A stretch of DNA of 64,000 bases, taken from positions 1,983,501 through 2,047,500 of the forward strand of contig NC_090953.1 of assembly GCF_040807025.1 (NCBI RefSeq), in the 5' to 3' direction. The notes under the pieces are model-generated. The model did no database searches, was not told the origin of the DNA, and was given only the letters and a program-made list of their open reading frames with translations. A program made the position numbers and the translations under genes. Origin of the DNA: Struthio camelus. Lineage: Eukaryota; Chordata; Aves; Struthioniformes; Struthionidae. This document shows positions 10,201 to 18,109 of the stretch, piece by piece (the stretch's first letter is position 1; each line of letters starts with the position of its first letter).

Positions 10201-13200
10201 TCGGGTTTCCGGCGAGGGGTTTGGCCTCGGGGCTGAGCGGCTCGGGCCGCTCGAAGTACTGGTACAGCCGGTTGGTCCAGTGCCCCAGCGACCTGACGTG
10301 CAGCCAGACGGTGTCTGCGAAGGGGAGCGGGCGTCCGCGAGCCCGGACGGAGCCTGCCGGAGCATCCCGCGCGCAGCGGATGCCGGCTAGGCGACCGCGG
10401 GAATCCCCACCGACTCCTCCCCGGCGAGCGGAGCTGGCTGCTCGGGCGCGCTGCTGATGGTGAACGGGTGCCACTCGTAGGCCGCGATGGCCGGGACGTT
10501 CAGGTAGACGTAGTCTCCGGGCTTGTAGCGGAAGGACGGCGGCCTCTTATTCACCAGGTGAGTCACCTGGATTACAAGGAAAAGCAGGAAGGCTGTGAGC
10601 ACCCGGGCGTGCAAGCAAGCGTGCTGGATCGCACTTCATCCCCGGCTGTCTTCGCCGGGGCAGTCCTCCTGCAGCCCGGCACCACCCGGGTTTGTGCACC
10701 CCGTTTTAAACATACAGATAACGGCGGCAGGTTTTGCAGCCGCGGCCGCCGGGGACGCCCTGCAAACGGGCTCGGCCTCTGGGCAAACGCAGAAGAATTA
10801 TTTGCCAAAGAGATGCTGTTATTCACGGATGGCTTCGTCAGCAGGCAAGCCAAGGCACAGCTCAGAAAGTCTCTTGGTTTGCAAAATCGCAAACCTGGCT
10901 GACGGACACCGGTGGCACTTTTTGTATTGCTCTGTGCTGCTCTCTCCCGCAGAGCAGGAAAGAGCTTCAGCACACGGGAAACGAAGTCAGCTCGGAGACA
11001 GACTTACCAGTCAGAGCTGAGAAAACGATTTATTCTTCTGTTCACTGTCAAACTCAACTATCAGACAAACATGGGAATCTTATCTACGGTTGGCCTCAAA
11101 TGCAAAACTGCTCTTCTCCTCAAGAAGCTAAAAGTCAAAACAATTTTCATTGCATCTCCGGTTGTTGTATTAGTCTATCTTTTGACTTGAGAAACAGACA
11201 AATTTCTAAGTGAAACGTTTTGAAAAAATTAAAAATTCCATTTGGAAAAGAAAAAAACTACTCCTTTCACCTTGTCCTGTAAATATTCACCAATGCAGGG
11301 CGAATTCCTGAACGCTAGCAGGCAATGCGAAACTTCATCGCTTTCATATCAATTACTCATGAAGATTTTTACCCATCTTTGCTAGAAATAGAAGAGAGGG
11401 AGCAACGCGAGGCACCTTGCCCCGTCTGCTCCATCTCTATCCCCCGCGACTGGAGGCGCGTTGCCCTTGCAGCCGGCCGCGCAGGCGCAGCAGAGAAATA
11501 ACCCGAGCTCATCATTTAATATCTGTCTTTTCCTTCCTTTCCCCCCGGGTCACATCATCGCAGCCGCCGCTTACAAAGCGCGTTTCCCCGCGTTGCAAAG
11601 CGCTCTGCAGGCGTTCGAGGTGCGGCGGCGCCTTCAGCCCGCTCTGGGCGCGGGAGCGGGAGGCATCGCGGGAAGGAGGCACCGCGGGAAGGGGGCACCG
11701 TGGGAAGGGGGGGCACCGTGGGAAGGGGGCACCGCGGGAGCGGGAGGCACCGCGGGAAGGGGAGGCACCGTGGGAAGGGGGCACCGCGGGAAGGGGGCAC
11801 CGCGGGAAGGGGAGGCACCGCGGGAGCGGGAGGCACCGCGGGAAGGGGAGGCACCGTGGGAAGGGGGCACCGCGGGAAGGGGGCACCGCGGGAAGGGGGC
11901 ACCGTGGGAAGGGGGCACCGCGGGAAGGGGGCACCGCGGGAGCGGGAGGCACCGCGGGAGCGGGAGGCACCGCGGGAGCGGGAGGCACCGCGGGAAGGGG
12001 GCACCGCGGGAGCGGGAGGCACCGCGGGAAGGGGAGGCACCGTGGGAAGGGGGCACCGCGGGAAGGGGGCACCGCGGGAAGGGGAGGCACCGCGGGAGCG
12101 GGAGGCACCGCGGGAGCAGGAGGCACCGCGGGAGCGGGAGGCACCGCGGGAAGGGGCCACGTCGCACCTTGGAGGGCAGCAGGTTGACCTCCACGGTGCG
12201 CAGCCCGCCGCGCCGCCAGGCCGGCAGCCTTCTCCAGCACGAAGAGGCAGCCGGGAACGGCAAACCGCTTCCAGAAGTTGGGGCCATGGAGGAGCAGCAG
12301 GGCCCAGACGGCGACGTAGCAGAGGTGGGTCCAGCAGAAGACCTGCGGGTCGGGTCGGCGGCGTCGAGCGGGACGAGCAGGTTCGAAAGGGGCGGAAGGA
12401 AGGGGCGCCGCGGCGGGGCCGGGGGACCCTCGCCCAGGGCTGCGCCTTGCAAGCGCCGAGGGCGACCGACGCGCGAGGGCGTGCAACCGCGAGAGGCGGC
12501 TTGCGCGCCGGGAGGGAGGGAGGCCGGGGCGGCACGGAGGGACGCTGCCCAGCGCCGCTACCTGGAAGCGGCCGCTGCTGCCCACGCAGGAGCCGGAGAA
12601 GGCCAGCGTGGTGGCCAGGAGCAGCTGCAGGACCAGCCCCGTGAGCGCGGGGCGCCGCTCGCCCCCCGCCAGCCGGCCAGCCGAGAGACGCCGGGAACGG
12701 CGGCGAGGAGTCAGCGAGCCCCGTGCCGCAGCGGGGCGACCCCGTCCCACCTCGCAGCGCCGCGCTGCGCTCCCATCCTGACGTTTGCAGACCGGCACGG
12801 TCCGGCCTTTGGCTCGGGGCTGCCCTGACAGACTCGTTTTTTCCGATTTGCCCAGGCAGCGGCTGCTTTCGCTTAGGCCCCAGCACGGCTGCCGCTTTCT
12901 GCCGACGGTTTTAAGCGGTTTGATGGAGCGCCGCGGCTGCCTCCGGGGCCGCGCTGGCCTCGCCACGGCGGCCGGGATGGGCGATGCCGGGAAGGCAGGA
13001 GCGCGCGTCCCCAGGCGTACCGCCCGCCTCCGAGAGCGGCGGGGCCCGCGCTGCGCTGCGCGAGGAGCAGCCGGAGCCCCTCTCTGCCTGGCTGCAAAAG
13101 CCACTAGAGGGGGATGACAGACAGCGCACAGACTGCGCGGCGCCACACGCGCCATCCCCTGGCCTCCGCCGGCCCTACTTGGGGCCTTGCAGCCCTCCTG

Positions 13201-16200
13201 GGGTCCCTGCATCCCCCCCAGGGGTCCCTGCATCCCTCCTGGGGTCCCTGCATCCCCCCCTGGGGCATGTGCAACCCTCCTGGGGTCCCTGCATCCCCCC
13301 CAGGGGTCCCTGCATTCCTCCTCGGGTCCCTGCATCCCCCCCTGGGGCATGTGCAACCCTCCTGGGGTCCCTGCATCCCTCCTGGGGTCCCTGCATCCCC
13401 CCCAGGGGTCCCTGCATTCCTCCTCGGGTCCCTGCATCCCCCCCTGGGGGCATGTGCAACCCTCCGGGGGGCCCTGCATCCCCCCCAGGGGCATGTACAT
13501 CCCTGCTGGGGTCCCTGCATCCCCCCCTGGGGGCATGTGCAATGCTCCTGGGGTCCCTGCAACCCTCCTGGGGTCCCTGCATCCCCCCCCAGGTGCATGT
13601 GCAACCCTCCTGGGGTCCCTGCATCCCTCCCTGGGGTCCCTGCTTCCCCCCCCAGGGGTGTGTGCAACCCTCCGGGGGGCCCTGCATCCCCCCCTGGGGT
13701 CCCTGCATCCCTCCTGGGGTCTCTGCATCCCCCCCAGGGCGTGTGCAACCCTCCAGGGGTCCCTGCATCCCTCCTGGGGTCCCTGTATCCCTCCCTGAGG
13801 TCCCTGCATCCTCCCCTGGGGTCCCTGCAACCCTCCTGGGGTCCCTGCATCCCCCCCTGGGGTCCATGCAACCCTCCGGGGGGCCCTGCATCCCCTCCCC
13901 GGGGGCACGTGCAACCCTCCTGTGGTCCCTGCATCCCTCCCTGGGGTCCTGCATCCCCCCCAGAGGCATGTACATCCCTCCTGGGATTGCTGCATCCCCC
14001 CACCCGGGGCATGTACATCCCTCCTCGGGGCATGTGCAACCCTCCTGGGGTCCCCACATCCCTCTCTGGGCCCTGGGGCCCCTGCATCCCCCCCGGGGGC
14101 ATGGGAATCCCATCCTGGAACATGTGCAACCCTATTGGGGACCCTACATCCTTCCTGGGGCATGTCCATCCTCTCTTGGCCCCCCTAGGGGCCCCCGCAT
14201 CCCCCCAGGGGCTGCCACCCGTGATGCACCGCGCATGCCCTGGGACGCAGAGCCCTCCTGCCGCGAGCAGAGCCGGCAGCGTGCCGGCCCCCCCACGGCG
14301 GCTCTCAGCCCGTTCCCTGCTCAGCGGCGCAGCCGTACCCCAGCCCACGCTTCCCCCAGGGCTAGCAGGCTGCGTTAGCATCGGTGTTGCCTAAGATAAG
14401 CCCGTTGCAAGCGAAAGGCCTTCGCCGGCCGGGGAGCTGCTACTTGCTGAAGTTGGCCACGTGCGCGCCCGTGTGCAGCGCTGCGAGCGCCATCACCACG
14501 TAGCCCACCAGCTGGTGGAAAACCACGTTTCGGTCCAGCGGCAAAACTCTGGCGATCCAGGTGGCTCGCAGCCAGGTCAGGCAGCGCCGCAGCACGAGCA
14601 CCTCCAGGACGGGGAGAGGGCGGTCGGAAACGGCGAGGGGCTCCCGTGGGCTGCCCCGACCGGCCTCGGCTCCCCGCGGGGCTGGGATTTCAGCCGGGAG
14701 AGCCCGGAGGAGGAAGTCAGGGATGCTTTTGCAGCACGGGCTCCGTGAGGAAAAAAATTGGGGTTGTTCTTGCACACGGCCGCCTTCTGCTGTTACTTAT
14801 GTATGGTTATTTAGAGGAAGGGACAGCCTGCAAGTGCGAAGTCCCCGGGCTCCTGCCACTGCCCTCGGAAGTGCAGGATTTCAGGCCCGGGGACGGTTCC
14901 CGGCGGGAAGCAGCCCGGGACGCGACAGCCCGGCCCCCCGCGGCCCCGGCGCCCGCACTCACGGCGATGAAGGCGCAGTTGAAGTTCAGGCACTGCCCGC
15001 AGCCCCGGGCCAGCGGCAGCCAGGGGCCGCGGCCGGCGTGGCCCAGGGCGGCCAGGGCGAAGAGCAGCAGGTTGCGGCCGGCGTAGCCCCCCAGGCAGGC
15101 CAGCTGGCTGCGGCAGTCGTGCCAGTACGCGGCGCTGAGGCAGCGCGGCCGCCGGCTCCGCTGGCCGGGCGGCGGGGGCTTCAGCCAGGTCGCGGGGCTG
15201 CGGGCAGCGGGCAGCGTCGGCGGAGGGCTGCTCCGCGCGGGCGGAGGGGCTTGCAAGGAAAAACGCAGCCCCGGGTGGGGAGGACCCCCCCGCACCCCAC
15301 CGAGGGCGTTACCTGATGGTCAAGTTCTCCAGAACCTCTGGAAAACGCTCCAGCTCCTCCCTGAGCTCCTCGAAGGCGATGGAGCCGCCGCGGTCCTTGT
15401 CGGCAGCCTCGAAGAGGGCCAGCGTGAGGGCGTCCAGCCTCTCCTCGGGCAGGCAGACGGCGCTCTCCCGCAGGCAGGACCGCAGCACCGTGCGCAGCTC
15501 GTCCGGCTCGATGGAGCCGCTGCCTGGCCGGAGGCGAGCGGGAGGGCGGCGGCGGTCAGAGGACCCACCTGCCCCCGCCGACCGCGGAACCGGCTGGTTT
15601 TACTTTTGTCTTTGGCTTTCCACGCGGGAGTCGCCTCCCTTCCTCGCGCTCCGGATCTGCGTTAGGAACCGATGTGAGGGCAGCGTCACGCCGCCGCTAA
15701 CGAACGAGCAAGCTCGCTCGGTCGGCATCGCTCCGACGGGCTGACGGGCAGCAGCGGCTTTGCTGCTGGCCTGGCAAAGCTCAGCCGTACGAAATCAGGG
15801 CAGATGCGCTCATCTGGCAGCAAAACACGCAAGCGAGTTAGGCAGGAAAGCGGCCCGGCTCTTCGCTCGTTGGGCAGCGTTTTCTGCCCGAGCAGGTCAG
15901 AGCAGGAAAAGACCACGTGAAGTCAGGAAGAGCCTTTTAGTATTATTTTCAGCTTTCCCAGCCAACGGAGAAAGATCATCTCGTACTATGTCTCACAAAC
16001 ATCAGCTTGATGATGGCCACATGGAAGAGGAAGATCGTCAGTACTGAGCCTCTTTGCACACTTCAAGGCAGGTTTGAAGTGGGCTCCCTTCGCCCAGCCC
16101 CGAGCCGGAGGCTCAGGCAGCCCGGTGCTTACGCACGGCGCTCAGAGTGCCCTCTGCTTTGCAGGAAAAACCCTGCTTTTGCCTTTGATCTCCTTGCCTG

Positions 16201-17748
16201 GCGCACGTCTTCCCTCCACCCGCTACGGTCTGTCCTTGTGGGTGGCGCGTGGGGCCACCGGCTTTCCCTCCGCTCCCTGCGGGACACGTGCAACTTTTGG
16301 AAGAGGCAAGCGGCAGCTGCCGCGCTGCCCAGCAAGACCAGCAACTCGTTTGGGCTGAAATCTCCAAAACCGCTGAGGATGTTTAGATACGGGGCACCGA
16401 GCGCCCCACTGCCAGGAGCTGACGCGAGAGCCGGGAGGGGGCTCTCGCGGTCAGAGCTGGCGCGCCGGGTTCACGGTGCGAACGGTGGGTGACCTGCCCG
16501 CACGCCGATGAGACGTTTTTACACCCCGGACCTCCGCCCTCCGAAGAAGGGCTCCTGCCTGGGTTTGGCCAGCTGCCTCTCGCAGAGGAAGGGGAGGATT
16601 TCAGCTCAGTGCGAATTCCAGCCCGGAATTAATTCACGTTCAGACACTGGCACTTCTCTTTTGGGTCATCTCCACGGCCCGGGGTAAAGGCATATCATGG
16701 GAAACCCTAACGTGCGCCAGTTTAATTGCTGTTGTTTAGAAAGACTTTTGATACCTTCGCCACAGGACAAAGACAGCAAAGTCACACCTGAGAGATGGTT
16801 TTTTTAATGAAGATCCAGGTCCTGAAGTGAAGACTGACCTGCCCCTTACCTTGGTCTGGGGGATGGACACGAGCAGTGTGGCCTTGCAAATCGCAACCGT
16901 TGTGCAGAAACGGGAACTAACCTATTTCTCGTCCGCTGACCGTCCACATCGTAAACTTGGAAGAGGAATCGCAGCTTGTCCGTCTCGTTTCCATGCACGA
17001 GCAGGCTCAGGGCTTTCAGCAGCTCCTCCAAACTGATGCTCCCGCTCCCGTCGGAGTCGAACAGCGTGAAGAACCGCTCGGCAAAGAAAGACTGCGGAAA
17101 GGAGGACAAACGCGCTCCCAACGGCTGCGGGACGCTCCCCGCGGCCGAACCCCGAGGCTGCAAACGAAGCTCTCGCCGCCGGCAGTGGGAACCGCTCAGC
17201 CAAAGCTGAACGTCGCAGCCGCCGACCAAAACCAGGACCGAGGAAGCGGGGCTGCTTCTTTAGGGCGCGCTGGCAGCGGAGCCCGAGGAGCGACTGCCGG
17301 GAAGCGGGGCGCGTGGGCAGCCCCGGCCCCGGCCCCGGGCGGCTGCTGGGGCTGCCGGCTCGCTCCGCGGCGCCTGCGGCAGACCCCTGCGAGCAGCCCG
17401 GCTGCGCAAGGCTGGACTGCGGACCCCCAAGCAATTTTCCGTGACAAAAGTCTGATGCAAGCCTGCCGTTCCTGCTCGCTGCAGGGTACTTCCAGGTTTC
17501 TCTCTCTCTCCATCCCCTCCTCCGTCCTTAACTCTATTTTTTCTATTTTTACGCTTAGTTTTCGCTAAGCGCTGTAAGAGCCCGCCGGCCGGGGGCTGCC
17601 CGGGCAGCGCCCAGCGGGGAGCACTCACCTCCTTCACTTCGAGAGCCGCCTCGAACTCTTCCAGGCTGATTTCGCCGCCTTCCCCCGCCACGCTGGCGAA
17701 CTGCCGCGTTGCCCACGCCAGCCACCGGGCATCCTCGTCCGGGCCCAT
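7090..17748 (-). CDS. NOX5: NADPH oxidase 5 (NOX5), multi-exon gene, possibly disrupted
   Basis: NOX5 is a Ca2+-activated membrane NADPH oxidase that passes electrons from NADPH through FAD and two haems to oxygen, making superoxide. Fourteen coding segments on the minus strand were joined by splice sites and by agreement with human NOX5 recalled from memory. In order they give: an N-terminal EF-hand region with loops DSDGSGSISLEE and DVDGSGSIEPDE; membrane helices with haem-ligand histidines (HQLVGYVV, LHTGAH, WTHLCY, LLHGPNFW); the FAD motif HPFTISSAP; the NADPH motifs GPYGTP and GAGIGITPFASI; and the terminal CERFGFHFFQENF plus stop. Problems: one exon is 8 nt short and shifts frame (12168-12342); one exon lacks a donor in the required phase (about 10411); the TM3-TM4 loop exon was not found; the FAD-NADPH linker is about 16 residues short. 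It may be a decaying gene or one hit by assembly errors. Gene identity is very secure; intactness is not. Confidence 0.93.
7271..7305. repeat. GGGGCC hexanucleotide run in the last NOX5 intron
   Basis: About five consecutive GGGGCC units (CCGGGG repeated) inside the 197-bp intron between the last two NOX5 exons. Such runs form G-quadruplexes on one strand and i-motif or hairpin structures on the other. Confidence 0.9.
7413..7579 (-). CDS. NOX5: NOX5 exon (NADPH domain, RFLEMHMHMTSALG)
   Basis: Encodes RFLEMHMHMTSALGKHD, KAVGLQMALDLLA, KEKKDSITGL and RTRTQPGRPDWGQ, closely matching human NOX5. The acceptor is CCCTAG before ACCGG (7579), continuing a phase-1 junction from the exon at 7659-7758. 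The donor is CCAG|GTAGGG, phase 0. The preceding intron is only 79 bp. Confidence 0.93.
7659..7758 (-). CDS. NOX5: NOX5 exon (VDFIWINRDQ)
   Basis: The acceptor GGCAG precedes GTGGACTTCATC. Encodes VDFIWINRDQKHFEWFVSLL and TKLEMEQAEQ, nearly identical to human NOX5. It ends in phase 1 at a GTCGGC donor (7658-7657), followed by a 79-bp intron. Reading through this donor gives an Arg/Pro/Gly-rich stretch with no NOX similarity, which supports the intron. Confidence 0.93.
7837..7921 (-). CDS. NOX5: NOX5 exon (Cys-rich CPRCGHAW segment)
   Basis: The acceptor CTCCAG precedes GTACCGCAC. The first G completes the Arg codon split from the previous exon, then YRTRKQSCPRCGHAWCAGP, KDQAMALRK and a GTAGGA donor follow in phase 0. 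Corresponds to human HQKRKHTCPSCQHSW. The CxxC pair is kept. Confidence 0.92.
8453..8577 (-). CDS. NOX5: NOX5 exon (NADPH pyrophosphate-binding GAGIGITP)
   Basis: The acceptor CTCCCAG precedes TGCTACATTGAC. Encodes CYIDGPYGTPTRRIF, TSEHAVLIGAGIGITPFASI and LQSIMYR, then donor GTCAGT in phase 2. This is the best-conserved part of the gene, almost identical to human. It holds the GPYGTP loop and the glycine-rich GAGIGITP NADPH site. Confidence 0.96.
10172..10314 (-). CDS. NOX5: NOX5 exon (DTVWLHVRS, FAD-domain linker)
   Basis: The acceptor TTCGCAG precedes ACACCGTCTGG, so the first Asp codon needs a G from the preceding exon (phase 1). Encodes TVWLHVRSLGHWTNRLYQYF, then a variable Pro/Arg/Lys-rich linker ending RRWAQ at a strong CAG|GTGGGT donor in phase 0. 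Human has about 16 more linker residues here, including a KHKFCNIK motif that I could not find before 8577. Either a small exon was missed or the linker is shortened. Confidence 0.9.
10411..10566 (-). CDS. NOX5: NOX5 exon (FAD-binding HPFTISSAP), donor uncertain
   Basis: The acceptor GTAATCCAG precedes GTGACTCACC. Encodes VTHLVNKRPPSFRYKPGDYV, YLNVPAIAAYEW and HPFTISSAPEQ, the FAD-binding segment. After EQ the human exon stops within one to two codons. Here the frame runs on as PAPLAGEES to a GTGGGG at 10410-10406. That donor is phase 0, whereas the next exon requires phase 1, so the given end is provisional and the splice would break the frame. Confidence 0.85.
11661..12157. repeat. Minisatellite, 16-18 bp unit, in a NOX5 intron
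   Basis: About 30 copies alternating between GCACCGCGGGAAGGGG and GCACCGCGGGAGCGGGAG, with GCACCGTGGGAAGGGG variants. The array ends about 10 bp before the donor of the NOX5 exon at 12168-12342, so it borders a splice site directly. The Gly/Arg-rich and Pro/Cys/Leu-rich ORFs across it are repeat translations. Strand asymmetry is strong (purine-rich plus strand). Confidence 0.95.
12168..12342 (-). CDS. NOX5: NOX5 exon (haem-binding TM5 segment) with internal frameshift
   Basis: The acceptor CCCGCAG precedes GTCTTCTGC (phase 0). Encodes VFCWTHLCYVAVWALLLLHG, then PNFWKRFAVPGCLFVLEKAA, in register with human through EKA. The exon ends in another frame with TVEVNLLPSK at an AAG|GTGCGA donor. Both splice boundaries are phase 0 in the alignment, but the exon is 175 nt against 183 expected. 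A net 8-nt deficit lies around 12190-12215, in a GGCGGCGCGGCGG run, and shifts the frame. The histidines in WTHLCY and LLHGPN are the expected haem ligands. Confidence 0.9.
12562..12657 (-). CDS. NOX5: NOX5 exon (TM4 segment), 5' boundary uncertain
   Basis: Encodes LTGLVLQLLLATTLAF and SGSCVGSSGRFQ up to a TTCCAG|GTAGCG donor, corresponding to human PTGVALLLLLLLMF and SSSCIRRSGHFE. The donor phase matches the next exon. The acceptor is unclear: the nearest AG (GGGCGAG before CGGCGC) has a poor pyrimidine tract, so the start at 12657 is a guess. Confidence 0.78.
13192..14215. repeat. Large minisatellite, about 19-20 bp unit, in a NOX5 intron
   Basis: About 1 kb of GGGGTCCCTGCATCC units with C-run tails, and interspersed variants GGGGCATGTGCAACCCTCC and GGGGCATGTACATCCCTCC. 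It lies between the TM3 and TM4 exons of NOX5, where the exon for the intervening loop is expected but not found. Units and variants are arranged irregularly, with local higher-order repeats. The long ORFs (400-885 codons) on both strands here come from the array being stop-poor. Confidence 0.96.
14448..14601 (-). CDS. NOX5: NOX5 exon (haem-binding TM3 segment), possible GC donor
   Basis: The acceptor GTCCTGGAG precedes GTGCTCGTGCTG, giving VLVLRRCLTWLRATW, IARVLPLDRNVVFHQLVGYV and VMALAALHTGAHVANF, matching human NOX5. The histidines of HQLVGY and HTGAH fit the TM3 haem ligands. The human exon ends just after NF. Here that position reads TTCA|GCAAGT, a perfect GC-AG-type donor, whereas the next GT would add four bases just before an in-frame TAG. 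I place the end at the GC donor with moderate confidence. Confidence 0.88.
14963..15197 (-). CDS. NOX5: NOX5 exon (first membrane helices, GCGQCLNF)
   Basis: The acceptor GCCCGCAG precedes CCCCGCGACC. The first base completes a Ser codon. Encodes PATWLKPPPPGQ, AAYWHDCRSQLACLGGYAG, RNLLLFALAALGH and GCGQCLNFNCAFIA, then donor GTGAGT in phase 0. Matches human AYWHNHRSQLF and KGCGQCLNFDCSFIA. It contains the start of the ferric-reductase-like transmembrane domain. Confidence 0.94.
15313..15523 (-). CDS. NOX5: NOX5 exon (EF-hands 3 and 4)
   Basis: The acceptor CCGGCCAG precedes GCAGCGGC; with the G carried over it reads GSGSIEPDELRTVLRSCL. It continues through LPEERLDALTLALFEA and the loop DKDRGGSIAFEEL to RFPEVLENLTI at a GTAACG donor in phase 2. 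The two calcium-loop patterns are intact apart from a Gly-for-Asn change in the last loop. These EF-hands sense Ca2+ and activate the oxidase. Confidence 0.94.
16941..17091 (-). CDS. NOX5: NOX5 exon (EF-hand 2)
   Basis: The acceptor TTTCCGCAG precedes TCTTTCTTTGCC. Encodes SFFAERFFTLFDSDGSGSIS, LEELLKALSLLVHG and NETDKLRFLFQVYDVD, very like human. It contains a canonical EF loop and the start of the next one. The donor is GACG|GTCAGC (non-optimal after GT), phase 1. Confidence 0.94.
17629..17748 (-). CDS. NOX5: NOX5 first recognised coding exon
   Basis: ATG at 17748 gives MGPDEDARWLAWATRQF, then VAGEGGEISLEEFEAAL and EVKE at a GAG|GTGAGT donor in phase 0. It matches human MSAEEDARWLRWVTQQF. 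A CCTTCCTCAG 13 bp upstream of the ATG looks like an acceptor, so an upstream noncoding exon is likely, as in human, where NOX5 transcripts can start near SPESP1. The frame is open upstream, so a longer N-terminus cannot be excluded. Confidence 0.9.
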
Positions 17749-18109
17749 GCTGGCCGCCCGCCTGAGGAAGGGCACAGCGCACCAGGGGCAGAGCTGGCGC
17801 CTTGGCCTCGGGTAAGCAGGCGACGGCGGCAGGCGCGCCGCGGCCGGCGGGGGACAGCAGCCCGCGGGGCGGCCAGCCGCCGGCCCAGCTTCACGCGCCC
17901 GCACACAGAGCTCACGTGTCAGCCCCCAAATCCACCCCCTCCCCGGTGGAGGAACAAAGGTTTCCTGCCTCTCGCCCCGGCAGCCCTGGACAGCCTCCCT
18001 CTTTCTCCCAGGCTGCCTCCAGCCTTCTCAAGCTTGTGCACCAGCTGCGCGCTCCCGGGCTGAGCGGCTCCCTTTTAATCATCCGCTGCTCCGGGGCCTG
18101 AGAAACCTC

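Noticed and set aside
11512-14169. Open frame of 885 codons on the minus strand
   Set aside because: It runs through two minisatellites and through NOX5 exons in their correct frame only in part. It is stop-free because of repeat and GC composition.
13192-14215. CRISPR-like regular repeat array
   Set aside because: Units are directly tandem with no unique spacers, in a vertebrate intron. It is a minisatellite.
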